NCBI RefSeq assembly: GCF_039539445.1
Contig: NZ_BAABDD010000035.1
Coordinates: 1-40,915, forward strand
Direction: 5' to 3'
Length of the DNA: 40,915 nt
DNA from: Salinactinospora qingdaonensis
GTDB taxonomy: Bacteria > Actinomycetota > Actinomycetes > Streptosporangiales > Streptosporangiaceae
The notes under the pieces were generated by a model. The model was not told the origin of the DNA, did not search any database, and saw only the letters and a program-made list of their open reading frames with translations. Positions 14,808 to 23,406 of this stretch are shown here, piece by piece (within the stretch, counting starts at the first letter, position 1; the number at the start of each line of letters is the position of its first letter). The position numbers and the translations under genes are program-made.

Positions 14808-15848
14808 ATGACAACGATCCATGACGTGGCCCGCGTCGCCGGAGTCTCGATCAGCACGGCCTCCTACGCGCTGAACGGTAAAGGGTCGGTGGCTCCCGCC
14901 ACTCGGCGGCGCATCCAACGGGCCGCCGAGAAGCTCGACTACAAGACCAACGCCCGCGCCCGGGCCTTCGCCAGCGGGCGCACGTCGATCCTGGCCGTCA
15001 CCGAGCCGCTGCGCGCCGACACCTTCACCTCCAACCACATGGCGTTCGTACTCGCAGCCGCCAAGGCGGCCCGCCGCTACGACTACGACATCCTGCTCCT
15101 GACCCAAGAGGAGGCCGCGGGCGGCCTGCGGCGCGTCACCTCCGGGGGGACCGTGGACGGGATCGTCATCCTCGACGTGCTCACCCACGACGAGCGGGTG
15201 GAGCTGGCCCGGACCCTCAAGGTGCCCAGCGTCGTGGTGGGTGTGCCCGCCGATACCGCGGGCCTGGTCTGTGTGGACCTGGACTTCGTCGCGGCCGGGC
15301 GGATGGCGGTCCAGCGGCTTGCGCAAGCCGGGCACCGTCGGATCGGCTTCATCGGCCACCCGGCCGCCAGCTACCGTCCCGAGGCGTCGAACTTCCCGCC
15401 CCGGCTGCGCACCGGCCTCACCGAGGAGGCCGGCCGTCTCGGCGTCGCCGTCGACACCGTCACCCCCGAGGTCGACTACCGAACCGCACGACGCACCGTC
15501 ACCGAACTGCTGTCGGTGCGGGAGCCGCCGACGGCGCTCGTGTTGCACGCCCACGAGGAGGCACACACGGCCGCTCTGGAGGCACTGGCCGACCTGGGGC
15601 GCACGGTGCCAGACGACGTCTCGCTGATCTCGGTGGCCCAAACCTTCGACACCGCGCGGTTCTCCCCAGCGATCGACGCCGTTCCCCTGGTTGCCGAGCG
15701 GAGCTGCGAGCGGGCGACCGAACTCCTGTTGGCGATGATCGACGGCGACGTCGAACCCCGTCTGGAGTTACTTTCCCCCTTCTACGTCGATCACGGCTCC
15801 GTACGTCGACCCCCCGGCACCGCCGGGCCTCCCGCCACCCCCACGTAG
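14808..15848 (+). CDS. LacI-family regulator of GH42-GH31 operon
   Basis: This 346-residue repressor has the LacI helix-turn-helix at its start (TIHDVARVAGVSISTASYAL) and a hinge that reads ARAFA, where the usual minor-groove leucine is phenylalanine. A sugar-sensing domain follows (about 62-330). The ATG at 14808 follows GGAGG by nine bases. It is the first gene of a plus-strand operon with the GH42 and GH31 enzymes, separated from GH42 by 47 bases. Three copies of GAAACGCTTCG lie upstream, suggesting autoregulation. The inducer is probably a galactose- or xylose-containing oligosaccharide. It differs from the LacI-type protein at 8480-9508 in both hinge and operator sequence. Confidence 0.9.
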   Translation: MTTIHDVARVAGVSISTASYALNGKGSVAPATRRRIQRAAEKLDYKTNARARAFASGRTSILAVTEPLRADTFTSNHMAFVLAAAKAARRYDYDILLLTQEEAAGGLRRVTSGGTVDGIVILDVLTHDERVELARTLKVPSVVVGVPADTAGLVCVDLDFVAAGRMAVQRLAQAGHRRIGFIGHPAASYRPEASNFPPRLRTGLTEEAGRLGVAVDTVTPEVDYRTARRTVTELLSVREPPTALVLHAHEEAHTAALEALADLGRTVPDDVSLISVAQTFDTARFSPAIDAVPLVAERSCERATELLLAMIDGDVEPRLELLSPFYVDHGSVRRPPGTAGPPATPT

Positions 15849-15895
15849 CCGGCACCGCCCCGCATCCCCCACGCCCGCATTGAGGAGAGCACTGC

Positions 15896-17983
15896 ATGAC
15901 CCAATCCGGCATCGAGCGCCGCGGCCACGGCACCGCCCACGGTCTCACTCCCCCGGACCGTTTCCTGTTCGGCGGCGACTACAACCCCGAGCAGTGGGAC
16001 AAGGCGACACAGGTCGAAGACGTAGGGCTGATGCAGCGGGCCGGCGTCAACACTGCGACCGTCGGCGTGTTCGCGTGGTCATGGCTGGAACCGGCGGAAG
16101 GGCACTACGACTTCGCCTGGTTGGACGAGGTCATCGAGCGCCTACATGAGGGTGGGATCGGCGTCATCCTGGCCACCCCGACCGCCTCTCCGCCGCCGTG
16201 GTTCTCGCTGCGCCATCCCGACGCGCTCCCGGTCCAGCCCGACGGTAGCCGGCACACTCACGGTAGTCGGGACACCTACGCGATCAGCGCCCCCGCCTAC
16301 CGGGAGGCGTGCCGCCGTATCGCCCGCGCGCTCGCCGAGCGCTACGGCACCCATCCGGCGCTGCGCGGGTGGCACATCCACAACGAGTACGGCAGTCTCG
16401 ACTACTCCGAGCACGCCGCGGCGGCGTTCCGGCGCTGGCTGCAACGGCGGTACGGCTCGCTGGCGGAGCTGAACCGGCGCTGGTACACCGCGTTCTGGTC
16501 CCAACGCTACGGCGACTGGGCGGAGATCTTCCCACCCCGCCAGACCCAGTACCTGCACAATCCGACCCAGGCGCTGGACTTTCGCCGGTTCATGGCCGAC
16601 GAGTTCCGCGACGCCTACGTCGAACAGCTCGCCGAGATCCGGGCCGCCGGTTCGCAGGCGCCGGCGACCACCAACTTCATGCTGCCGGACTGGAACCACC
16701 TCGACCACTGGTCATGGCGCCCGCACCTCGACACCGTCTCCATCGACCACTACCTCGACAGCGTCGACGACACCGGCGAGATCCACGTCGCCTACGCCGG
16801 AGACCTCGCCCGCTCCTGGGCAGATGGACAGCCGTGGCTGCTGATGGAGCAGGGCACCACCCACGTCGCGCTCGCCGACCGGTACGCCCCGAAGCCGCCC
16901 CACCGGGTGCTGCGCAACACCCTGTCCTACCTGGCGCGCGGTTCCCAGGGGGCGCTGTTCTTCCAGTGGCGGGCCTCAGCCGCCGGCTCGGAGGCATGGC
17001 ACGGCGGCATGGTTCCACACGTCGGCCCTAATTCGAAGCGCTTCGACAGCGTGGTGGAGCTCGGGGCGACCCTGCGCCGCTTGGCCGAGGTCGCCGACCC
17101 GCCCGCCGAAGGCCCCGTCGTGGCAGCCGAGGTGGCGGTGCTGTGGCAGGCCGACGGGTGGTGGGCGCTGCAAAGCCCCGGCCTACCCTCGCCCCGACTG
17201 AGCTTTCCCGACGCGGTACGCCGCGCCCACGCCGCGCTGTGGCGCTGCGGCATCCCGACCGACTTCGTCTCCACCGACGCCGACCTGTCCGGCTACCGCG
17301 TCCTGGTCGTCCCGGCGATGATGCCCGTCTCGGCCGACCTGGCCGCGCGCTGGCGCGAGTTCACCGAGTCGGGCGGCACCGTCGTGGTGCGCTACTTCAG
17401 CGGGATGACCGACGAGGATCTGCACGTGATCGGCGGCGGCTATCCGGGGGCGTTGCGCGACCTGCTCGGCATCCGCACGACCGAGCTGCGCCCACTCGGC
17501 CAGGATGAATGGGTCGACCTCGACGACGGTACCCGCGGGACGCAGTGGAGCGAGACCGTCGAGCTGCACGGCGCCGAAGCCGTGCTGCGCTATGCCGGCG
17601 GCCCGCTGGACGGCGGCCCCGCGGTCACCAGGCACCCGGTCGGTGCCGGGCAAGCGTGGTACGTCTCGACCGGCCTCGACGGGGAGGGACTGCGCCGCCT
17701 GTTCGCAGACGTCTGCGCGCAGGCGGGCGTGGCACCCACCGTGGCCGGACTGCCCGAGCACGTGGAGGCCGTACGGCGCCGCGGCCGGGAGCACACCTAC
17801 CTGTTCGTACTGAACCACGGGCAGGTCCCGCTGCGGATCACCGGCGGCGAGCTGGAGCTGGTGCACGACGCCGACCCCTCGGCCGCACCGGTACGGGTCC
17901 CGCCGCTGGGTGCGGCCGTGGTACGGGAAAACGCGAGCGCGGTGCACATCGCCGCGGAACCGACGAGAGACGGGGACCGATGA
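15896..17983 (+). CDS. GH42 beta-galactosidase
   Basis: This 695-residue enzyme shows the GH42 layout: an N-terminal catalytic barrel (about 20-400) opening with FLFGGDYNPEQW, a trimerisation domain (about 400-620) and a small C-terminal beta domain. The acid/base is Glu164 in WHIHNEYG and the nucleophile Glu318 in LLMEQGTT. There is no signal peptide, so it is cytosolic. It would remove terminal beta-galactose, or possibly alpha-L-arabinopyranose, which some members also cleave. The ATG at 15896 follows GAGGAG. Its stop overlaps the GH31 start in ATGA (17980-17983), so the two enzymes are made together. A perfect LacI-like palindrome lies inside the gene at 17033-17046. Confidence 0.93.
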   Translation: MTQSGIERRGHGTAHGLTPPDRFLFGGDYNPEQWDKATQVEDVGLMQRAGVNTATVGVFAWSWLEPAEGHYDFAWLDEVIERLHEGGIGVILATPTASPPPWFSLRHPDALPVQPDGSRHTHGSRDTYAISAPAYREACRRIARALAERYGTHPALRGWHIHNEYGSLDYSEHAAAAFRRWLQRRYGSLAELNRRWYTAFWSQRYGDWAEIFPPRQTQYLHNPTQALDFRRFMADEFRDAYVEQLAEIRAAGSQAPATTNFMLPDWNHLDHWSWRPHLDTVSIDHYLDSVDDTGEIHVAYAGDLARSWADGQPWLLMEQGTTHVALADRYAPKPPHRVLRNTLSYLARGSQGALFFQWRASAAGSEAWHGGMVPHVGPNSKRFDSVVELGATLRRLAEVADPPAEGPVVAAEVAVLWQADGWWALQSPGLPSPRLSFPDAVRRAHAALWRCGIPTDFVSTDADLSGYRVLVVPAMMPVSADLAARWREFTESGGTVVVRYFSGMTDEDLHVIGGGYPGALRDLLGIRTTELRPLGQDEWVDLDDGTRGTQWSETVELHGAEAVLRYAGGPLDGGPAVTRHPVGAGQAWYVSTGLDGEGLRRLFADVCAQAGVAPTVAGLPEHVEAVRRRGREHTYLFVLNHGQVPLRITGGELELVHDADPSAAPVRVPPLGAAVVRENASAVHIAAEPTRDGDR
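17033..17046. promoter_or_regulatory. Intragenic LacI-type palindrome in GH42 gene
   Basis: TCGAAGCGCTTCGA is a perfect 14-base palindrome closely matching the upstream operators (CGAAACGCTTCG with one change). It could act as a downstream auxiliary operator. It also encodes the conserved SKRFD residues with the commonest codons, so it may be accidental. Confidence 0.35.
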
Positions 17984-20142
17984 AGTTCACTGACGGGTAC
18001 TGGCTGCTACGGCCGGGGGTGCGCGCACAGTACGCCCAGCAGGCCCACTCCGTGGAGCGCATTCCGGCGACCTCCGAGACGGGCGAACAGCTCGTGATCG
18101 AGGCCCCGACCAAGGTGATCGCGCACCGCGGCGACACGCTCAACCGCACCCTGCTGACCGTCACCCTCTCCAGTCCGGCTGAAGGCGTGATCCGGGTCCG
18201 GGCGCAGCGGCACCGCGACCGCACCGCCGGCCCGCATGGCTTCGACCTGGTCGGCGCCGAGGCCGGACACGGTGTCGCCGAGGTCTGCGGCGACGGCGCG
18301 AGCCTGACCTCCGGTCCCTTGGTGGCCCGCGTCGGTACCGGGGAAGGCTGGCAGCTCGACTTCGAGGCGTTCGGCCAAGCGCTGACGAGCGGCGGCGCGA
18401 AGTCCATCGGGCACGTGTCGCTGGAACCGGACGCGAACGTGGCGGCCGAACCGGCCGGAGTGACCGGCGTCAGCGACACGGGGCTGGCGCAGCCGGGCAG
18501 CTACCTGCTGGGGCGGCTGTCGCTGGGCGTCGGCGAGCTCGTCTACGGGCTGGGGGAACGCTTCGGCCCGCTGACCAAGAACGGACAGAGCGTCGACATC
18601 TGGAACGCTGACGGCGGCACCTCCAGCGAGCAGGCCTACAAGAACGTGCCGTTCTACCTGACGAACGCGGGCTATGGGGTTCTGGTCAACCACCCCGGGC
18701 ACGTCTCCTTCGAGGTCGGCTCCGAGTCGGTGCAGGAGGTCCAGTTCTCGGTGCCGGGCGAGAGCCTGGAGTACCTGGTCTTCGCCGGGCCGACGCCGGC
18801 CGAGGTGCTGCGGCGCTACACCGCCCTGGTCGGCAGGCCCGCCCTGGTTCCGGAGTGGTCGTACGGCACCTGGCTGTCCACGTCGTTCACCACCGACTAC
18901 GACGAGGAGACGGTCACCTCCTTCATCGAGGAGATGGAGGCCCGCGACCTGCCGCTCAGCGTGTTCCACTTCGACTGTTTCTGGATGCGGGAGTTCCACT
19001 GGACCGACTTCGAGTGGGACCCGCGGATGTTCCCGGACCCGGAGGGCATGCTGTCGCGGCTGCGCGACCGCGGCCTTCGGGTGAGCGCATGGATCAACCC
19101 CTACATCGCCGGGCGGTCCCGGCTCTTCGAGGAGGCGGCCGAAGCCGGCTACCTGGTGCGTCGCCCCGACGGCAGCGTATGGCAGTGGGATATGTGGCAG
19201 TCGGGTATGGGGCTGGTCGACTTCACCCACCCCGGTGCCCGGGCCTGGTTCCAGGACAAGGTGCGCGGCCTGCTGCACCAGGGCGTGGACGCGATCAAGA
19301 CCGACTTCGGCGAGCGCGTCCCCACCGACGTGGTCTGGCATGACGGCTCCGACCCGGTCACGATGCACAACTGGTACACCCAGCTTTACAACGAGGCCGT
19401 CTTCGAGGTGTTGGAGGAGGTCAACGGCCCCGGTGAGGCGGTGCTGTTCGCCCGCTCGGCCACGGTCGGCGGCCAGCGGATGCCGGTGCACTGGGGCGGG
19501 GACAACTCCTCTTCGTTCGCGTCGATGGCCGAGAGCCTACGCGGCGGTCTGTCGCTGTCGCTGTCGGGCTTTGGGTTTTGGAGCCACGACATCGGCGGTT
19601 TCGAGGGGGAGCCGGACCCGGCCGTCTTCAAGCGGTGGCTGGCCTTCGGCCTGCTGTCCAGCCACTCCCGGCTGCACGGTTCGGGCAGCTACCGGGTGCC
19701 GTGGGTGTTCGACACCGATGGCCACGCCCCGGGCCAGAGCGCGACCGAGGTCGCACGCCGGTTCATCCGGCTCAAGCAGGAGCTGACGCCTTATCTGGTG
19801 CGGGCCGGCCGCACCGCCCACGAGGAGGGCGTACCGGTGATGCGGCCCATGGTGCTCGCCTTCCCCGACGATCCGACCTGTGCCCACCTGGACCGCCAGT
19901 ACATGCTCGGTCCCGACCTGCTGGTGGCGCCGGTGCTGTCGGAGTCCGGAACGGTGCAGTACTACCTGCCCGCGGGAACCTGGACCCACCTGCTCACCGG
20001 GGAGCAGCTCACCCTGGAGTCGGGTCAGTGGCGGACCGAGAAGCACGACTTCGACAGCTTGCCCGCCTGGGTCCGGGCCGGCAGCACGCTCCTGGCGGAC
20101 CTGACGTCCTGGGGAGGCGAACGCACCGCGGCGGCGCCATGA
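17980..20142 (+). CDS. GH31 alpha-xylosidase (YicI type)
   Basis: This 720-residue protein matches YicI-type GH31 alpha-xylosidases. An N-terminal beta-sandwich (about 1-250) is followed by the catalytic barrel with the nucleophile Asp442 in IKTDFGERVP and the acid/base Asp508 in HWGGDNSSS, then C-terminal beta domains. The KTDFGE motif is typical of alpha-xylosidases rather than alpha-glucosidases. There is no signal peptide. It would remove alpha-1,6-xylose from the non-reducing end of xyloglucan oligosaccharides after the GH42 partner has taken off galactose. The ATG at 17980 overlaps the GH42 stop. It is the last intact gene of the operon; the DNA just past it carries only the remains of a permease. 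Confidence 0.92.
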   Translation: MKFTDGYWLLRPGVRAQYAQQAHSVERIPATSETGEQLVIEAPTKVIAHRGDTLNRTLLTVTLSSPAEGVIRVRAQRHRDRTAGPHGFDLVGAEAGHGVAEVCGDGASLTSGPLVARVGTGEGWQLDFEAFGQALTSGGAKSIGHVSLEPDANVAAEPAGVTGVSDTGLAQPGSYLLGRLSLGVGELVYGLGERFGPLTKNGQSVDIWNADGGTSSEQAYKNVPFYLTNAGYGVLVNHPGHVSFEVGSESVQEVQFSVPGESLEYLVFAGPTPAEVLRRYTALVGRPALVPEWSYGTWLSTSFTTDYDEETVTSFIEEMEARDLPLSVFHFDCFWMREFHWTDFEWDPRMFPDPEGMLSRLRDRGLRVSAWINPYIAGRSRLFEEAAEAGYLVRRPDGSVWQWDMWQSGMGLVDFTHPGARAWFQDKVRGLLHQGVDAIKTDFGERVPTDVVWHDGSDPVTMHNWYTQLYNEAVFEVLEEVNGPGEAVLFARSATVGGQRMPVHWGGDNSSSFASMAESLRGGLSLSLSGFGFWSHDIGGFEGEPDPAVFKRWLAFGLLSSHSRLHGSGSYRVPWVFDTDGHAPGQSATEVARRFIRLKQELTPYLVRAGRTAHEEGVPVMRPMVLAFPDDPTCAHLDRQYMLGPDLLVAPVLSESGTVQYYLPAGTWTHLLTGEQLTLESGQWRTEKHDFDSLPAWVRAGSTLLADLTSWGGERTAAAP

Positions 20143-20560
20143 TCGTAAGGCCGGCGGCGGGAACGGAGTCCAGCGGGACCGTCGCCGGCTGGTTGAGTAC
20201 CGTGGCCTGCCGGTTCCGGGGGCTGACCGCGTTCTGCACGACGGTGACCGCGAGGGCCATGGTGATCGTGTGCACCACGGCCCCCGGGCGGCGGCGTCGC
20301 CGAGCAGTTCACGGAAGTTGGCCAGGCCGACGAAGGGCCACTCGAGGCTGAGGCCGTCCCAGTCGGTGAAGGCGTGAACCTGCCCTGGCCGCTGGGGACC
20401 AGTAGCACGAAGGCGGGCACCAGGAAGTACCAGGGGATGCGGCCGACCGGGGGTCTCCGACGCGCCCGCCGCAGGCGGCGGCCTACGCCGGCCGCCGGGC
20501 CGCAGCCGCGTCGCTGCGCGCTCGCCCATCGGGGGACTTGGCGACACGGGGACTGTCAGA
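20143..20560 (-). pseudogene. Decayed MalF-type sugar permease
   Basis: Reading the minus strand from about 20560, three frames in turn give LVLPGARL or PAFVLLVP, then PGQVHAFTDWDGLSLEWPFV and GLANFRELLGDAAA. After another slip they give VVHTITMALAVTVVQNA. Together these spell the N-terminal third of a CUT1 MalF-type permease, from the first helix to the start of the transmembrane core. At least two frameshifts are needed and the EAA region is absent, so the gene is dead. It faces the GH31 gene tail to tail. This may be what is left of the transporter that once served the GH42-GH31 pathway, or of another sugar locus. Confidence 0.65.
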
Positions 20561-20644
20561 ACCTCCCTACGGCGGCGGCTCCCCCGTAGCGTCGGAAGTG
20601 AGCCGTCCGCGGCAGAGTCCGACACGAAGAAAAAGGAGTACCCG

Positions 20645-21043
20645 GTGCAGATCGACCCCCGTACCCCGACCACCAAGAACCCGCCCGAGCAGTTCACCGG
20701 CGACGTCTGGCTGGACCCGATCGCGTTCCCGCGCGAGGACGGCCAGCGGATGGTCGTTGCCAAGGTGCGCTTCGCGCCCGGCGCCCGCACCGCCTGGCAC
20801 TCGCACGCCCGCGGGCAGACCCTGCACATCACCCAGGGCGTCGCCTGGGTGCAGTCGCGGGGCGGCGCGAAGGTCGAGGCCCACCCCGGGCAGACCCTCT
20901 ACTGCCCGCCCGGTGAGGAACACTGGCACGGCGCCTCCGCCGACTCGTTCATGGAACACCTGGCGATGCTTGACCACGCCGATGACCCGGCCGCGACCAC
21001 CACCTGGCTGGAACACGTCACCGACGAGGACTACCTCGCCTGA
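20645..21043 (+). CDS. Small cupin-domain protein
   Basis: This 132-residue single-domain cupin has the two metal-binding motifs typical of Cupin_2 proteins: HSHARGQTLHITQG (about residues 55-68) and PGEEHWHG (about 93-100), giving several histidines plus a glutamate/glutamine set. It resembles the small (R)-mandelonitrile-lyase-like or carboxymuconolactone-associated cupins. The reaction is not predictable. The GTG start at 20645 follows AAGGAG by six bases. The gene stands alone between the permease wreck and the second MmyB-type regulator, with no obvious operon partner. Confidence 0.8.
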   Translation: MQIDPRTPTTKNPPEQFTGDVWLDPIAFPREDGQRMVVAKVRFAPGARTAWHSHARGQTLHITQGVAWVQSRGGAKVEAHPGQTLYCPPGEEHWHGASADSFMEHLAMLDHADDPAATTTWLEHVTDEDYLA

Positions 21044-21177
21044 CAGGACCCGCGACGAGCGAGACGGCCGACCGGGCCGACGTCGCCCGTTTCGCGAATG
21101 TGCTACAGCGCCCCGACGAGAGATCCGTGCCTTTCGGGCGGCGCGGCACGGCCCTAAAACCCGCCACGGTGTCAGGT

Positions 21178-22065
21178 CTACTCGGTGGCCGCCGTCGATT
21201 CTTCGGCCAGATCCTGGGTGGCGGCCCAACTGGCGAGCATCTTGAGGCCGTCGGCGGCGGGGCTGTCCGCCGGTGCGGTGTAGACGTTGAGGGCCAGACC
21301 CGGTTCGGAGGGCAGTTCCATGGACTCGAAGCTCAGGTCGAGCTGGCCCACGACCGGGTGACGCAATCGCTTCTGGCCGTTGCGGTGGAACCGCACGTCG
21401 TGAGCGGCCCAGCGCTGCCGGAAGACCTCGCTTTGGGTCGACAGCTCACCGACCAGCGCGATCAGGTCCGGGTCGTGCGGGTTACGGCCCGCCTCCAGCC
21501 GCAACATCGCGGCGGCGTCGGTGGCGATGCGCTCCCAGTCGACGAAGAACTCGCGGGCCGCCGGATCGAGGTAGACGAACCGCGTCGTGTTCGCGGGGCG
21601 GCGCGGGTCGGCCAGGACGGGACTGTAGAGGGCGCGGGCCAGACGGTTCATGGCCACGATGTCGTGGCGGCCGTTGCGCACCCACGCCGGTGCGTCGCCG
21701 ATGGCGTCGAGGACCTGTTGGACGCCGGGGCGCACGCTGGTCGGCGGCGCATGCCGCGGACGACGGCGATCCGCGCCCGCGGCCCGGGCGAGGTCGAAGA
21801 GGTGGTCACGCTCGGCCTCGTCCAGCTGCAACGCGCGGGCCAGCGCGTCGAGCACACTCTCGGAGGCGCCGGAGAGGTTCCCGCGTTCCATCCGGACGTA
21901 GTAGTCGATGGAGACGCCGGCGAGCATCGCGACCTCCTCGCGACGCAGCCCCTTGACGCGGCGGTTGCCGCCGTAGGCGGGCAGCCCGGCCTGATCGGGC
22001 GTGATGCGCGCCCGCCGCGAGCTGAGGAACTCGCGGACCTCGGCGCGGTGGTCGACCTGGCTCAT
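21178..22065 (-). CDS. MmyB-type XRE-family transcriptional regulator, second copy
   Basis: This 295-residue regulator has the same plan as the one at 827-1678: an XRE helix-turn-helix (GLRREEVAMLAGVSIDYYVR, preceded by VK, about residues 37-60) and an MmyB-like ligand-binding domain with DIVAMNRLARALYSPVL and RIATDAAAMLRLEAG. The ATG at 22065 is chosen because an upstream extension is Ala/Gly-rich and lacks a ribosome site. It diverges from the zinc alcohol dehydrogenase that starts 102 bases away. By the usual pattern of this family it probably represses that dehydrogenase until a small ligand binds. No clean palindrome was found in the gap, unlike in the first pair. Confidence 0.88.
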   Translation of the reverse strand: MSQVDHRAEVREFLSSRRARITPDQAGLPAYGGNRRVKGLRREEVAMLAGVSIDYYVRMERGNLSGASESVLDALARALQLDEAERDHLFDLARAAGADRRRPRHAPPTSVRPGVQQVLDAIGDAPAWVRNGRHDIVAMNRLARALYSPVLADPRRPANTTRFVYLDPAAREFFVDWERIATDAAAMLRLEAGRNPHDPDLIALVGELSTQSEVFRQRWAAHDVRFHRNGQKRLRHPVVGQLDLSFESMELPSEPGLALNVYTAPADSPAADGLKMLASWAATQDLAEESTAATE

Positions 22066-22167
22066 AGCTTCCAGGCTAGGCGGCCTGCCGAGCGCGAGGG
22101 AGGCAATGCCAGTACCCCGAACGCCAGACTCTCCCCCCGCCCGCGCCGGCCCGGTTGACTGGGCACC

Positions 22168-23205
22168 ATGCGAGCTACCTACATGTACGGCGCCGGCGAC
22201 GTCCGTGTCGTCGACGTCGCCGATCCGAGCATCCAACTACCCAGTGACGCCCTGGTCCGCGTGGTGCGGGCCTGTGTCTGCGGCAGCGACCTGCACCCGT
22301 TCCACTCGATGCCCACCGTCTCGGAGGGTGTTCCGATGGGCCACGAGTTCGTCGGCGTGGTCGAGGAGGTCGGCGCCGACGTGTCGACCCTGGCGCCGGG
22401 CGATGTGGTGATCGCGCCGTTCGCCTGGTCCGACGGCACCTGCGCGTTCTGCCGCGAAGGGTTGCAGACGTCCTGCCTGCACGGCGGCTTCTGGGGGGCC
22501 GGCGGGATCGGCGGCGCCCAAGCCGAGGCGGTCCGGGTTCCCTTCGCCGACGGCACCCTGGTCAAAGCTCCGGTCAGCGAGGACTCCGACCTGCTGCCCT
22601 CGCTGCTGACACTGTCCGACGTCTACAGCACCGGCCACCACGCCGCGCTCAAGGGCGGCGTGACGGCGGGCAGCACGGTCGCGGTCGTCGGCGACGGCGC
22701 GGTCGGCCTGCTCGCGGTGCTGTCGGCGCGTCGGCTCGGGGCGGAGCGGATCGTGCTGATGGGCCGCCACAAGGAGCGTACCGACCTAGGGCGCGAGTTC
22801 GGCGCCACCGACGTCGTCGCCGAGCGCGGCGAGGCGGGCATCGCCGCGGTGCGTGAGCTCACCGGCGGACACGGCAGCCCGATCGTGCTCGAAGCGGTCG
22901 GCCACATGCCGGCCTACGAACAGGCGGTCGGCATCGTGCGCCCCGGCGGCGTGATCAGCCGGGTCGGCGTCCCGCAATACGAGGAGGCGCCCATCGGGTT
23001 CACCAGCCTCTTCGGACCCAACGTGACACTGACCGGCGGCCCTGCTCCGGCGCGGGCCTACATGGAGACCCTGCTGCCCGCCATCCTCGACGGCACAGTC
23101 GAGCCGGGCCGGGTCTTCGACAGCACCGTCAGCCTGGAAGAGACGCCGGAGGGCTACCGGACCATGGACGAACGGACCGCACTCAAGGTGCTCGTCCGGC
23201 CCTGA
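22168..23205 (+). CDS. Zinc-dependent alcohol dehydrogenase (MDR family)
   Basis: This 345-residue medium-chain dehydrogenase has the catalytic zinc set in CVCGSD (Cys38) and GHE (His59, Glu60), and the NAD(P)-binding glycine motif VVGDGAVGLL in the C-terminal half. The structural zinc loop (about residues 92-103) has only three cysteines, at 92, 95 and 103, instead of four; Glu98 stands where the third would be, so that zinc site may be weak or use another ligand. The substrate is an alcohol or aldehyde of unknown identity. It is divergent from the MmyB-type regulator and is followed by a structured, repeat-bearing gap before the aldo-keto reductase. Confidence 0.9.
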   Translation: MRATYMYGAGDVRVVDVADPSIQLPSDALVRVVRACVCGSDLHPFHSMPTVSEGVPMGHEFVGVVEEVGADVSTLAPGDVVIAPFAWSDGTCAFCREGLQTSCLHGGFWGAGGIGGAQAEAVRVPFADGTLVKAPVSEDSDLLPSLLTLSDVYSTGHHAALKGGVTAGSTVAVVGDGAVGLLAVLSARRLGAERIVLMGRHKERTDLGREFGATDVVAERGEAGIAAVRELTGGHGSPIVLEAVGHMPAYEQAVGIVRPGGVISRVGVPQYEEAPIGFTSLFGPNVTLTGGPAPARAYMETLLPAILDGTVEPGRVFDSTVSLEETPEGYRTMDERTALKVLVRP

Positions 23206-23213
23206 TCGCCAAG

Positions 23214-23300
23214 CGTGTCCGCCGGCGGGCGAACCGGCGGGCGAATCGGCGCTCGCGCCTGCGTCACGCGATGCCTCATGGCGCAGGCACGGCGGACACG
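23214..23300 (+). repeat. Tandem 12-mer inside a large inverted repeat
   Basis: CGTGTCCGCC (23214-23223) has its perfect complement at 23291-23300. Between them lies a perfect tandem duplication of CCGGCGGGCGAA (23222-23245), and GCCTGCG (23257-23263) pairs with CGCAGGC (23282-23288). It may be a complex terminator for the dehydrogenase or a leader structure. Confidence 0.5.
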
Positions 23301-23350
23301 AGTGGTGCTGAGCCGCGGGGAGGCGTCGGTGCCGGCCGCCGACCGAGTAC

Positions 23351-23377
23351 CGGGTGCGCGGACGAGCCGCGCACCCG
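23351..23377 (+). terminator. Strong hairpin upstream of aldo-keto reductase
   Basis: CGGGTGCGCGG (23351-23361) pairs perfectly with CCGCGCACCCG (23367-23377) around a five-base ACGAG loop. It ends 29 bases before the reductase start, so it could terminate read-through from the dehydrogenase or act as an attenuator in the reductase leader. Confidence 0.6.
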
Positions 23378-23406
23378 AGGACAGTCAGAGAGAGGAACCG
23401 CGCACC

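Noticed and set aside
22066..22167. Search for an operator between the second MmyB-type regulator and the dehydrogenase
   Set aside because: Only weak partial symmetry was found (GGCA-A-TGCC at 22102-22110), too short to call.
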